Assembly: GCF_003333265.1 (NCBI RefSeq)
Contig: NZ_QOLB01000137.1
Span: forward strand, 29,449-93,448
Reading direction: 5' to 3'
Length of the DNA stretch: 64,000 nt
Origin: Candidatus Halocynthiibacter alkanivorans
GTDB taxonomy: Bacteria > Pseudomonadota > Alphaproteobacteria > Rhodobacterales > Rhodobacteraceae
Below, piece by piece: positions 1-9,130 of this stretch. The notes beneath the pieces were generated by a model. The model was given only the letters and a program-made list of their open reading frames with translations, was not told the DNA's origin and did no database searches. Made by a program: the position numbers and the translations under genes. Numbering within the stretch: the stretch's first letter is position 1; each line of letters opens with the position of its first letter.

Positions 1-2989
1 GAAAGGCCATGGAATCGGCTTCTTCTTCCTGGTCGCCCTTCCATTCCCACTCAACACCCTGCGGCAATTCGACGGTCTGCAGCCAGGCCGTCAGCGTTTC
101 GATGCGTTCATTGGCGGTGACCGGAACCTGCGAAGCAAACCCGTCGGCTTCCAGTTGTGCCTGCAATTCGGTGTCCGTCTCGTAGCCCGCTGCGGCCACA
201 ATACGCGTCTCGCCGTCGCTTTCACGGGTGAGTATCACCAGGTCGCTGGCAACAGCGGCTTTGACGTCGAAATAGCGTTGCTGGTCCACCCGGCTGATCT
301 GTGCCAGCGACGGCACTGGTTCGCGCGAGATGAAGTTGGACAGCGGCACCAGTCCGCCACCGGTACGGACCTTGAGGGAGTCGAGTGTGGACAGTACCCG
401 GTATTCTTCCGGCAGGCGCACGCGGATTTCGATTTCCTCATCCGAGCTGTCCACCCGCATGGTGTCGAGCAAAATGCCGCGCGTCACGAGCTGAACCATC
501 GCTCCTACTGAGGCCACATTGGCGCCATACCGACCGGCTTTTTCCACGTCGACGTTAATCTGCCAGTCAATGCCCGGCAGCGGCAGGCTGTCTTCGACAT
601 CGATCAGCGCAGGCGTTTCGTCAAAGCGGGCGCGCATCATCAGAGTGGCTTCTTCCAGGCGGTCCCAAATGTCGCCTTTCAGGCGCAATTGCACCGGTTT
701 CGCCGACGCCGGGCCGTTGGACAGCTTGAGGATCTCGGCGTAAATGCCGGGCAGCGCTGCGAATTTTTCTTCCAATTGCGCCAGTACAAAATTGCCCTCG
801 TATTCCGGGTCCAGCCCGGAGCGCTCAAAAATCCACCAGTTGCCGTTGCTGACACTGGGGCGGTCGTCCCAGGGGATCAGTTCAACCTGGATCTGGCCAA
901 TGGAATCGTTCGGACCAGACGCGCCGCCGGTATTGGAGTTTAAGCCACCGTCGCCGGCAAAGCTGAAGGCGTTGGACACCCCTTTCTGGGCCAGAATGAT
1001 GTCTTCAACCTGGCGCACATAGCGATCTTTTTCCGTCAAAGACAGATTGCCGCGCGCCCGTACAAATACAATCGCCTGTTCCGGGTCACTGCCGCCGATA
1101 AACTCGGTGCCGTTGTTGTTCTCGCCGTAATAACCGAAGGTGGCGACAACCATGAAGATCACGGTGCCAATCGCCACCAGCGGCATCACCGGGTTGCCCG
1201 ATATCAGGTGAATGAACCAGCCAAATCTTGTGCGTCTGTAACCGGCTTTCACCGCTTTGGGTTTGCGTTTGATTTTGGCAGCACCCAGGGTGATGGAGCC
1301 CAGACAGGCGGAGATCACAAACATGATGGCGCCTGGGATCATACCTTTTGCGCCTTCGGCAATGGGTTCACCGCCAAACAAATAACCCGGATTGATGGTC
1401 TGCAGTGCGGAGGTGAAAATCAGGAAAAGCGACCCGATCGCCAGAAGAACCCGCACCAGCCAGGGCAGGCGTTGTTCCAGCACAGCTGAACTGCCCTCAA
1501 AAAACCGGCTCATCCGGCCGGCAACACCGCCCATAACCGGCACATAGATCAGCGCCACTATCATCGAGGCCGATAGCACAAAGATGATGGTGATCGGCAG
1601 CATTTTCATGAATTCGCCGGCGACACCGGGCCAGAACAGCATCGGCAAAAAGGCACAGAGCGTCGTCGCGGTTGACGAAACAACCGGCCAGAACATGCGT
1701 TTGGCGGCTTCCAGATAGGCGGACATCGGGCCGGCGCCCTCGCGGATACGGCGGTCGGCATATTCAACGATGACGATGGCGCCATCCACCAGCATGCCCA
1801 CCGCAAGGATCAGGCCGAACATCACCATATTGGAAATTGTAATGCCCATCGCCCCCAGCATGATAAAGCTCAACAGGAACGAGGTCGGGATCGAAAACCC
1901 CACCAGCAGCGCCGAGCGGCTGCCCAATGAGGCCAGCACCACCACCATCACCAGCGCAATCGCGGTCATCACTGCACCTTCAAGCTGACGCACCATGCTT
2001 TTGACCTGGGTGGACTGATCGTTGGACACGCCGGTCTGGACCGCCTGTTGCAGGTCAGAAGACCAGGTCGCGCGTTCCACTGACAGCGCTTCACGCACCG
2101 CAGCGGCGGTGTCGATGATGTTGTAGCCTTTGCGTTTGACCACCTGCAGCGCCACGGTGGTGACACCGTTGAACCGTGCGGTTCCGGCACGGTCTTCAAA
2201 CGTCAGCCGGATGTCCGCCAGATCCGAGAGCCGGATCACCCGGTCGCCGTTGACCTTGACCGGCAGCGCGTAAATATCTTCCAGCCCGTCAAAAGACGAG
2301 GGGATCTTGACGGCGAAACTGCCCTGTTCGGTTTCGATCTCACCCGCAGCAATCAACTGGTTATTGTTGCTGATCACGTCAATCAGCTCCACCGCAGTGA
2401 CGTCATAAGCCTCAAGCCGCAAGGGATCGATGGTCACCTCGACCATTTCATCGCGCTGCCCGGTCAGCGAGGCTTCCAGCACTGAATCCAACCCTTCAAG
2501 CCGGTCCTGAAGGTCTTTCGCCACCCGTACCAGGGTGCGTTCGGGCACTTCACCGGTCAGATTGACGATAACAATGGGAAAAGCAGAGAAATTCACCTCG
2601 TTGATCGAGTATTTATCGGCGCCGTCCGGGAAATCGGCCTCAACCGTATTCATCTTGTCGCGGGTATCAGCGAGGATTTTGGTTTTGTCCCAGCCAAATT
2701 CAAATTCCAGCTGGACCCCGGCGTAACCTTCGGCAGCAATGCCACCAATGGATTTCAAACCGTCAAGATCCGACAGTTCGGTTTCCATCGGTTTGGTCAG
2801 GAGTTTTTCCGCGTCTTCTGCCGAAATGCCGGGAAAGGGCACCGAGATGAACAACATCGGGATTTCGATATCCGGCTCACCCTCTTTGGGCAGGGTGATA
2901 TAGGTGGCAATCCCGGCGACCAGGGTCAGCGCAATAAAGGCAAGGACCATGCGCGCCCTGGTGCCAGCCCAGTCAATGATGCTGCTCAT
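1..2989 (-). CDS. RND-family efflux permease (3' end outside window)
   Basis: This is an inner-membrane pump of the resistance-nodulation-division superfamily, which exports substrates using the proton gradient. About 996 codons are visible; the C-terminus lies beyond position 1. The start is the ATG at 2989, which overlaps the TGA of the adaptor gene by four bases (ATGA), so the two are translationally coupled. The N-terminus has a membrane segment at residues 14-31, followed by a periplasmic porter region. A second hydrophobic block follows at about residues 345-480 and contains GMLVDGAIVIVE near residue 400, the transmembrane helix 4 region that carries the proton-relay acids. Only one Asp is present where AcrB has two, a pattern seen in other RND branches. 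Substrate is unknown. Confidence 0.93.
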   Translation of the reverse strand, partial: MSSIIDWAGTRARMVLAFIALTLVAGIATYITLPKEGEPDIEIPMLFISVPFPGISAEDAEKLLTKPMETELSDLDGLKSIGGIAAEGYAGVQLEFEFGWDKTKILADTRDKMNTVEADFPDGADKYSINEVNFSAFPIVIVNLTGEVPERTLVRVAKDLQDRLEGLDSVLEASLTGQRDEMVEVTIDPLRLEAYDVTAVELIDVISNNNQLIAAGEIETEQGSFAVKIPSSFDGLEDIYALPVKVNGDRVIRLSDLADIRLTFEDRAGTARFNGVTTVALQVVKRKGYNIIDTAAAVREALSVERATWSSDLQQAVQTGVSNDQSTQVKSMVRQLEGAVMTAIALVMVVVLASLGSRSALLVGFSIPTSFLLSFIMLGAMGITISNMVMFGLILAVGMLVDGAIVIVEYADRRIREGAGPMSAYLEAAKRMFWPVVSSTATTLCAFLPMLFWPGVAGEFMKMLPITIIFVLSASMIVALIYVPVMGGVAGRMSRFFEGSSAVLEQRLPWLVRVLLAIGSLFLIFTSALQTINPGYLFGGEPIAEGAKGMIPGAIMFVISACLGSITLGAAKIKRKPKAVKAGYRRTRFGWFIHLISGNPVMPLVAIGTVIFMVVATFGYYGENNNGTEFIGGSDPEQAIVFVRARGNLSLTEKDRYVRQVEDIILAQKGVSNAFSFAGDGGLNSNTGGASGPNDSIGQIQVELIPWDDRPSVSNGNWWIFERSGLDPEYEGNFVLAQLEEKFAALPGIYAEILKLSNGPASAKPVQLRLKGDIWDRLEEATLMMRARFDETPALIDVEDSLPLPGIDWQINVDVEKAGRYGANVASVGAMVQLVTRGILLDTMRVDSSDEEIEIRVRLPEEYRVLSTLDSLKVRTGGGLVPLSNFISREPVPSLAQISRVDQQRYFDVKAAVASDLVILTRESDGETRIVAAAGYETDTELQAQLEADGFASQVPVTANERIETLTAWLQTVELPQGVEWEWKGDQEEEADSMAF

Positions 2990-4104
2990 TGAGTCAGCTC
3001 CTGGTATGTGGGCAGTACTTTCACGCCCTGGGTGACGTATTCCTGACCCACTGTAATCACATCCGCTTCCGTGGGCAGACCTGAGATCCAGATACCTTCA
3101 GTGGTGTCGCGCAGCGCTTCAACCGGCACAAATTCCACGATATTACCCTCCGCTACGATGCGCACGCCCAATTCGCCCTCATTATTTAGGGTAAGCGCGG
3201 ACTGCGGCAACAAATGGGCCAGCTGCCCCTCAGCGGATATGGCGATTTCAGCGGTCAGACCGGCACGTACCGCCTGATCGGGATTGGCAACTTCGATCTC
3301 AACCCGGAAGGTGCGGGTGGCCTCATCTGAGGAGCGCGCCAGATAGGTGACTTCGCCAACAAGTTCGCGCCCGGACAGAAGCCGTCCGCCAGCGAGTGCA
3401 CCAGGGGTGACCCGGTCGACTTCTGATTCTGAGACAAATCCGACAATCCGGATCGGGTCCAGCTGAATGATCGAGGCACAGGTGCCACCGGTGCTGACAA
3501 ACTCACCAAGCTCGGCTGTGTCGGTATCCAGCAGACCCGCAAACGGCGCGGTGATGGTCAGACGCCCGATTTCCTGCTCGGCGGCTTTTACTGCGGCTAT
3601 GGCGCTTTCAAGGCCGGCGCGCGCCGTGATAACCCTTGTCTGGGAGGCATAACCGCCCTGTGACAGTTTCAGCGCCTGATCGACTTCGACCTGAGCGGCA
3701 GCACGCCGTGCGGTCGCTTCCAGCAATGCGGCAGCTCGGATGCCCGGGTCCAGCTCACACAGGATCTGCCCGGTGCTTACGTAGGTGCCTTTGGACAAGG
3801 GGCTGCTCACCACCCGCGCAGTGGTTTCGGCGCGCACAATGACCGAGCGTGCCGCTTCGGTCCGGCCGCGCAGCACCACCGCACCGTCGATCTGACGGGC
3901 CACAGATTTGCGGGCAACCACAGAGACCGCATCCGTGGCACTGTCTGCGGCAGGGACGCTGTCCGCTGTTTCAGAGAGCTGGGCGGTGGCGGCGGCGCCG
4001 TCGTCAGAGCCAGACGCGAATTCGATCAGGGCATCGCGTTGAAAGATAACAAAAAACAGCGTGGTGATGACCAGGGCAGCGGTCAGAACGGGGAAAATGC
4101 GCAT
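2986..4104 (-). CDS. RND efflux periplasmic adaptor (membrane fusion protein)
   Basis: This 372-residue adaptor would link the downstream RND permease to an outer-membrane channel. It has an N-terminal anchor at residues 5-22, a lipoyl-like segment at about residues 75-120 (GRTEAARSVIVRAETTARV), an alpha-helical hairpin rich in Ala and Glu, a second lipoyl half (LTITAPFAGLLDTDTAELGE), and beta-barrel and membrane-proximal domains. I chose the ATG at 4104, preceded by GAGG, because an upstream in-frame extension has no good ribosome site. The stop overlaps the permease start by four bases. No outer-membrane factor gene is visible, so TolC must be supplied from elsewhere or lie beyond the left edge. 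Confidence 0.9.
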   Translation of the reverse strand: MRIFPVLTAALVITTLFFVIFQRDALIEFASGSDDGAAATAQLSETADSVPAADSATDAVSVVARKSVARQIDGAVVLRGRTEAARSVIVRAETTARVVSSPLSKGTYVSTGQILCELDPGIRAAALLEATARRAAAQVEVDQALKLSQGGYASQTRVITARAGLESAIAAVKAAEQEIGRLTITAPFAGLLDTDTAELGEFVSTGGTCASIIQLDPIRIVGFVSESEVDRVTPGALAGGRLLSGRELVGEVTYLARSSDEATRTFRVEIEVANPDQAVRAGLTAEIAISAEGQLAHLLPQSALTLNNEGELGVRIVAEGNIVEFVPVEALRDTTEGIWISGLPTEADVITVGQEYVTQGVKVLPTYQELTQ

Positions 4105-4326
4105 TGTGGCCTCGACAGGACAGATTGGAAAAAGTGTAAATAGGCGTAACATTGGGCTACATAAGAAAGCTTTCAAAGCGATTCAAGGCTGTTGCCGGAT
4201 TTCGGACGTTCTGTCGCGAAAGCCGGCGCTTTATTTGTGAAGCACCAAGTCTGACGCAACGGACCCTTGGCAGGGGGGGTGCTTCACGTTATGACAGGCG
4301 TCGAAACAATTGCCATGAGGCCGATG

Positions 4327-4962
4327 ATGAGTAATCCGGAAAGCTTTATTGATGAGGTGAACGACGAGGTTCGCCGCGACAATCTCTATAAATCACTCCG
4401 CCGCTATGGTTGGATCGGCATTGTCGCCGTGGTTGCCCTTGTCGGGGGCGCCAGCTGGAATGAGTGGAACAAGTCCAATCAGGAGGCCGCGGCCCAGGCG
4501 CTGGGGGATGCGGTTCTGTCCGCAATGGACACCGAGGGCGCCGCCGGGCTTGAGGCTGTCGCGGCCGACGGGGCTGCGGCTTCGGTACTGGCTTTGCTTG
4601 CCGCCGCGCGGTCTGACGAAAGCGATGCTGCCGCTGCTGCCCGTGAGGCGCTCAGCGCCCTGGCCGCTGATCTGAACGCCGATGCGGTGTACCGCGATCT
4701 GGCCGCGCTGAAACTGGTGATGCTGACCGCAGGCGAAACACCCGCGTCCGAACGGATCACCGCACTGACGCCTCTCGCCGCACCCGGCGCGCCATACCGG
4801 CTGCTGGCAGAAGAGCAAATCGCCCTGGCTGAGGCAGAAGCCGGGGATGTTGAGGCAGCGATTTCCCGCCTCAATCTGCTCAACGATGACAGCGAAGCAA
4901 CAGCGGGCTTGCGCCAGCGCGCCAGCCAGTTGATTGTGGCGCTTGGCGGTTCGGTAGAATAA
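4327..4962 (+). CDS. YfgM-like membrane-anchored TPR protein
   Basis: The 211-residue protein has a cytoplasmic N-terminus, one membrane segment at residues 29-44 (WIGIVAVVALVGGASW) and an Ala-rich alpha-helical domain typical of the YfgM/TPR_21 family. In E. coli YfgM works with the SecYEG-PpiD periplasmic chaperone network and is encoded just upstream of bamB and der. The same order occurs here, which strengthens the call. The start at 4327 sits six bases after a GAGG ribosome site; the ATG at 4324 is an alternative. Family membership rests on topology, composition and synteny, since TPR-like helices have little sequence signature. Confidence 0.8.
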   Translation: MSNPESFIDEVNDEVRRDNLYKSLRRYGWIGIVAVVALVGGASWNEWNKSNQEAAAQALGDAVLSAMDTEGAAGLEAVAADGAAASVLALLAAARSDESDAAAAAREALSALAADLNADAVYRDLAALKLVMLTAGETPASERITALTPLAAPGAPYRLLAEEQIALAEAEAGDVEAAISRLNLLNDDSEATAGLRQRASQLIVALGGSVE

Positions 4963-5041
4963 CCAGGATTGGCGGCGCAATTGATCTGCGCAGCCAGCCC
5001 GTGCCATCGGCACAGGTACAGACGATGAATACGAGGGGGGC

Positions 5042-6361
5042 ATGCGAGTGTTGCAAAAGAAAACAGCCGGTGGACTGGCGCTGATTTTGCTGCTTGCGGC
5101 ATGTGGCGGCGCCAATCAGGAAGTTATCCTGCCCGGTGAACGGCTTGACCTGCGTGGCGGCGATGTGGCCGCGACCACCGTCGCCAGCAAAAGCCAGGCG
5201 ATCAGGCTGCCCAAACAAATCATCAATGATGCCTGGACCCACCGCGCCGGCAATCAGTCCCATTCCATTCAACACCCTGCTTTTGGCGAGACTGCAACGC
5301 TGGCCTGGAGCGCAGATATCGGCGAAGGCAACAGCCGCAAACAGCGCATTACTGCCGATCCGGTGGCAGAGGATGGCCGGATTTTCACCCTCGACGCTCA
5401 GGCCCGTGTCACCGCAACCTCGACATCCGGTCAGACGTTGTGGACCGCAGATCTGACCCCTCCCGGCGAAAGCGCCGGCGATGCGTCTGGCGGCGGCCTG
5501 GCAGTGCTGCATGGCAAGCTTTACATCACCACCGGGTTCGGTGCGCTCACCGCGCTTGACGCTGCCAGCGGCGAACTGATTTGGCGTCAGCAGCTTGAAT
5601 CTGCCGCATCCGGTGCGCCGACAGTCTATGAGGGCACCGTTTATGTGGTCTCTAATGACAGCCGCGCCTGGGCGATTGACACTGAGGACGGCCGGGTGCG
5701 CTGGCAGCGTCCCGGTGTGGCGTCTGCCGCCGGTGTTGTTGGCGGTGCCGGCCCGGCAGTGAACCGGCGCATTGTGGTCTTCCCGACCTCCTCTGGTGAG
5801 ATCGTGACCAGTTTCCGCAAAGGCGGCGTTCAGCTCTGGGCGGGCACGGTGTCCGGTCAGCGCAAAGGGCGCGCCTATGCCAATGTCTCAGACATCACCG
5901 CCGACCCGGTGATTATTGGCGATACCATCTATGCCGGCAATCAATCCGGTCGTGTTGTGGCGATGGATACCACCACTGGTGAACGCAAGTGGACCGCGCG
6001 CGAAGGCGCCTACAGCCCGCTGTGGATCACTGGCGGATCGGTATTCCTCGTATCCGATCAGGGTGAACTGGTGCGGCTGTCAGCCCGCACGGGTGAACGT
6101 ATCTGGGGCACGCAACTGCCTTATTTCGAGACCGCAAAAATCAAAAAACGCAAAGCGATCTATGCCAACTTTGGTCCGGTTTTGGCCGGTGGTCAGCTTT
6201 GGGTGGCGTCTTCTGACGGGATGCTGCGGGCGTTTTCACCGGAAGACGGCGCGTTGAGCCAGCAAAGCGATCTGCCTGGTGGGGCCAGCACCAATCCGAT
6301 TGTTGTCGATCAGGTGCTCTATGTGGTCAGCGCTGACGGTAAACTGCTCGCCTACCGCTGA
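5042..6361 (+). CDS. bamB: Outer-membrane assembly lipoprotein BamB
   Basis: BamB is a beta-propeller lipoprotein of the BAM complex that helps fold outer-membrane beta-barrels. The 439-residue product starts with a lipoprotein signal whose lipobox LLAAC ends at Cys21. PQQ-like propeller repeats follow, with recurring patterns such as LTALDAASGELIWRQQL, AWAIDTEDGRVRWQRP and VVAMDTTTGERKWTA. Length is slightly above the usual 380-400 because of an N-terminal linker. A strong ribosome site (GAGGGGGG) lies just before the ATG. It follows the yfgM-like gene by 79 bases and precedes der, the standard proteobacterial order. Confidence 0.95.
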   Translation: MRVLQKKTAGGLALILLLAACGGANQEVILPGERLDLRGGDVAATTVASKSQAIRLPKQIINDAWTHRAGNQSHSIQHPAFGETATLAWSADIGEGNSRKQRITADPVAEDGRIFTLDAQARVTATSTSGQTLWTADLTPPGESAGDASGGGLAVLHGKLYITTGFGALTALDAASGELIWRQQLESAASGAPTVYEGTVYVVSNDSRAWAIDTEDGRVRWQRPGVASAAGVVGGAGPAVNRRIVVFPTSSGEIVTSFRKGGVQLWAGTVSGQRKGRAYANVSDITADPVIIGDTIYAGNQSGRVVAMDTTTGERKWTAREGAYSPLWITGGSVFLVSDQGELVRLSARTGERIWGTQLPYFETAKIKKRKAIYANFGPVLAGGQLWVASSDGMLRAFSPEDGALSQQSDLPGGASTNPIVVDQVLYVVSADGKLLAYR

Positions 6362-6386
6362 GAGCGGACGACAATTTCAACAATAT

Positions 6387-6417
6387 GACGGTTCGCCCTT
6401 TCCGGCGGGCCGTCTTT
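6387..6417 (+). terminator. Possible weak terminator or attenuator between bamB and der
   Basis: GACGG and CCGTC arms, with an inner CGCC/GGCG pair and a mismatched internal loop, form a hairpin followed by only three T residues. It may attenuate read-through from bamB into der or simply be a stable RNA structure. The short T-run argues against an efficient terminator. Confidence 0.3.
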
Positions 6418-6457
6418 GGTGTATCTGCGCGTCTTCAACTGCGCGCCTGAGGGTATC

Positions 6458-7936
6458 ATGAGCTTTACACTTGCCATCGTGGGACGCCCGAATGTGGGCA
6501 AATCCACTCTGTTCAACCGTCTGGTTGGCAAAAAACTTGCCCTGGTCGATGACCAGCCAGGTGTCACCCGCGATCTGCGCGAAGGTGAGGCCCGTCTGGG
6601 CGATCTGCGATTCACTGTGATTGACAGCGCCGGGCTGGAAGAGGCCACCGATGAAAGCCTGCAGGGCCGGATGCGGATTCTGACCGAACGCGCCGTCGAA
6701 ATGGCCGATGTCTGTCTGTTTCTGATCGATGCCCGCGATGGCGTTCTTGCCACTGACGAAGTCTTTGCCGATATCTTGCGCAAGAAAAACGCCAATGTGA
6801 TCCTCGCGGCCAACAAAGCCGAAGGCCGTGCCGCTGACGGCGGTGTGATCGAAGCCTGGGGCCTGGGCCTCGGCGAGCCGATCCGCCTTTCTGCCGAACA
6901 TGGTGAAGGTCTGAACGATCTCTATTCGATCCTGATGCCGCTGGCGGACAAGTTTGCTGAGCGCGCCAAACGGGACGCGCCCGACGTGGACGTGGCGGTG
7001 CATGATGATGATGATTTTGACGGCCCGCGCGTGCCCACCAAAGAAAAGCCACTTCAGGTAGCTGTTGTCGGCCGTCCCAACGCTGGTAAATCCACCCTGG
7101 TGAACCAGCTGCTGGGCGAAGAGCGCCTGTTGACCGGGCCTGAGGCCGGCATCACCCGCGACGCCATTTCGGTGATGATGGACTGGGAAGGCGTACCGGT
7201 GCGTTTCTTTGATACCGCCGGTATCCGCAAACGGGCCAAGGTTCAGGAAAAGCTGGAAAAACTGTCGGTTTCTGACGGGTTGCGCGCAGTGAAATTCGCT
7301 GAGGTCGTGGTCATCCTGCTGGATGTGGAAATTCCGTTTGAACAGCAGGATCTGCGGCTCGCCGATCTGGCTGAACGCGAAGGCCGCGCTGTGGTCATTG
7401 CGGTGAATAAATGGGATCTGGAAGACGATAAAAACGCCAAGATCCGGATGCTGCGGGAAGAATTTGAGCGTCTGCTGCCCCAATTGCGCGGCGCGCCGCT
7501 GGTGACCGTGTCGGCCCGCACAGGGCGCGGCATGGACCGGCTGCAAGAGGCGGTGATGAAAGCGCATGAAGTGTGGAACCGCCGGATCACCACTGCCAAG
7601 CTGAACCAGTGGCTCGCCGGCATGATTGAGGCGCATCCGCCGCCCGCACCGGGGGGCAAGCGCATCAAGCTGCGCTACATGACCCAGGCCAAAACCCGTC
7701 CACCAGGATTTGTGGCAATGTGTTCCCATCCTGACAAGCTGTCGGAAAGCTATAAACGCTATCTGATCAACGGGATGCGGGTGGACTTTGACATGCCTGG
7801 CACTCCAATCCGGCTGTATTTCCGAGACCAGAGCGACGCCAACCCGTTCAAGAACCGCAAAAAATCGACACCGTCGAGATTGCGCAAACACCTGGGAAAA
7901 CGGCCACATGGCGTAAAACCCGGCGAAAAGTTTTAG
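6458..7936 (+). CDS. der: Ribosome-assembly GTPase Der (EngA)
   Basis: Der is an essential GTPase with two tandem G domains that acts in 50S ribosomal subunit maturation. The 492-residue product has a first P-loop GRPNVGKS at residues 9-16 and a second, GRPNAGKS, at about 205-212. The NKWD base-recognition motif of the second domain is at 317-320, and a C-terminal KH-like domain is followed by a basic tail ([19 protein letters not shown]). The first domain's specificity motif reads NKAE rather than the common NKxD, as is usual in Der. The ATG at 6458 follows a TGAGGG ribosome site. A strong terminator follows the stop immediately. Confidence 0.97.
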   Translation: MSFTLAIVGRPNVGKSTLFNRLVGKKLALVDDQPGVTRDLREGEARLGDLRFTVIDSAGLEEATDESLQGRMRILTERAVEMADVCLFLIDARDGVLATDEVFADILRKKNANVILAANKAEGRAADGGVIEAWGLGLGEPIRLSAEHGEGLNDLYSILMPLADKFAERAKRDAPDVDVAVHDDDDFDGPRVPTKEKPLQVAVVGRPNAGKSTLVNQLLGEERLLTGPEAGITRDAISVMMDWEGVPVRFFDTAGIRKRAKVQEKLEKLSVSDGLRAVKFAEVVVILLDVEIPFEQQDLRLADLAEREGRAVVIAVNKWDLEDDKNAKIRMLREEFERLLPQLRGAPLVTVSARTGRGMDRLQEAVMKAHEVWNRRITTAKLNQWLAGMIEAHPPPAPGGKRIKLRYMTQAKTRPPGFVAMCSHPDKLSESYKRYLINGMRVDFDMPGTPIRLYFRDQSDANPFKNRKKSTPSRLRKHLGKRPHGVKPGEKF

Positions 7937-7941
7937 AATTA

Positions 7942-7973
7942 CGGGCGTCCTCATTGCTGAGGGCGCCCGTTTT
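7942..7973 (+). terminator. Rho-independent terminator of the bamB-der unit
   Basis: An 11-bp stem with one G-T wobble (CGGGCGTCCTC / GAGGGCGCCCG), a six-base loop and a TTTT run start six bases after the der stop codon. Confidence 0.82.
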
Positions 7974-8040
7974 CGTTGGACCTGTGCGAAAATTCTGTTG
8001 GTTGGCTCAGAGACCCAGGCAGTGGACCAGAAACGGGGGC

Positions 8041-8134
8041 GCGCCTGACTTTGGGGAGGCGAGAAGCGCCCTTCCGGGGGGGAAGGTCAGGCGCGGCCCG
8101 GCGCTGCCGGGCCAAATAAATCTCATCCGTCAGC
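8041..8134. repeat. Dispersed intergenic hairpin repeat, copy A
   Basis: This copy lies between the convergent genes der and xthA. It holds an outer inverted repeat (GCGCCTGAC at 8041-8049 with GTCAGGCGC at 8086-8094), an inner hairpin with GGGGAGGCG-GAA-CGCC, and a second hairpin GCCCGG-CGCTG-CCGGGC. The inner and second parts recur at 28161-28310. No protein-coding signal is seen here. Confidence 0.6.
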
Positions 8135-8205
8135 TGTGCCCGTCATCGCCAACCAACAGGATAAGCGTCCGTAGCGAACTTAAACTGTAGTCTTGATGAC
8201 GCGCT

Positions 8206-8985
8206 TTACGCGTCCAGTTCGACCCAGACCGGCACATGGTCAGACGGTTTTTCCCGCCCTCGTGCATAGGTGTCGATCTGGCAATCGAGCAGCAGATCAG
8301 CGCATTGCGGCGTCAGCAGAAAGTGGTCAATGCGGATGCCGTTGTTCCGGTTCCACGCCCCGGCCTGATAATCCCAGAAGCTGTAATGATCCGGCCCCTG
8401 AACGCGGGCCCGAAACGCTTCGGTAAAGCCCAGGTTCAGGATTCGCCGCCAGGCCGCATGGCTTTCGGGGCGGAAGGCCGCATCGCCGACCCAGTCGTCC
8501 GGGTTCCTTGCGTCTTCGCGCTGGGGAATTATGTTGTAATCCCCGGCCATCAAAACGGTTTCTTCACTGGCCATGATCTCTTTGGCGCGGGCATAAAGCC
8601 GTTCCATCCAGGCCAGTTTGTAGTCGTATTTCGGCCCCGGTACCGGATTTCCATTGGGCAGGTACAAGCCACAAACCCGTACCGGGGTCTTGCCCATGAC
8701 GGTGGCTTCGATCCAGCGTGCCTGTTCGTCTTCTGCGTCACCGGGCAGACCACGGGTCACATCTTCGAGCGGCAGCTTTGACAGAATCGCCACGCCGTTG
8801 AAGCCTTTTTGCCCATGGGTTTCAACGATATAGCCCATGTCTTCAAAGTGCTCGCGCGGAAAACCTTCATCGACGGATTTGATCTCCTGAAGCAAGGCCA
8901 CGTCCGGCTCTGCTTCTTTCAGCCAGTCCGTCAGAGCGTTGATCCGGGCTTTGATCCCGTTGATATTATAGGTGGCGATTTTCAT
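8206..8985 (-). CDS. xthA: Exodeoxyribonuclease III
   Basis: This is a Mg-dependent 3'-5' exonuclease and AP endonuclease of base-excision repair. The 259-residue length is normal for the family. The endonuclease/exonuclease/phosphatase fold is marked by NINGIKAR at residues 7-14, the metal-binding Glu34 in LLQEIKS, GLYLPNGNP near residue 109, AGDYNIIP near residue 150, the WDYQAGAWNRNNGIRIDH segment, and the terminal SDHVPVWVELD with the catalytic Asp-His pair. The start codon context is ordinary. The gene is transcribed away from the DUF2807 gene; the two start codons are about 145 bases apart, with a palindrome between them. Confidence 0.95.
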   Translation of the reverse strand: MKIATYNINGIKARINALTDWLKEAEPDVALLQEIKSVDEGFPREHFEDMGYIVETHGQKGFNGVAILSKLPLEDVTRGLPGDAEDEQARWIEATVMGKTPVRVCGLYLPNGNPVPGPKYDYKLAWMERLYARAKEIMASEETVLMAGDYNIIPQREDARNPDDWVGDAAFRPESHAAWRRILNLGFTEAFRARVQGPDHYSFWDYQAGAWNRNNGIRIDHFLLTPQCADLLLDCQIDTYARGREKPSDHVPVWVELDA

Positions 8986-9062
8986 GCGCGTTCTCCTTGT
9001 CCCTCCCTAACTATCGGGCGCGGGCGGGCAGGGGCAAGACAGAAAATCCCCTCGCGCCTCCT

Positions 9063-9087
9063 TGTATGTTAATCGAGTTTACATACA
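9063..9087. promoter_or_regulatory. 25-bp palindrome, probable repressor operator
   Basis: Arms TGTATGTTAA and TTTACATACA (nine of ten positions complementary) flank a five-base centre, TCGAG. The element lies 43 bases upstream of the DUF2807 start and 77 bases upstream of the divergent xthA start. Size and symmetry fit a TetR-like dimer site. No regulator gene lies beside it. Confidence 0.5.
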
Positions 9088-9130
9088 TGTAGTGCACCGG
9101 GACAGATCCGGCGCAACAAGGGACGGTCAG

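Noticed and set aside
6377..7954. 525-codon open frame antisense to der
   Set aside because: It is complementary to der, has no family resemblance and His/Gln/Arg-rich composition typical of antisense frames in GC-rich DNA.
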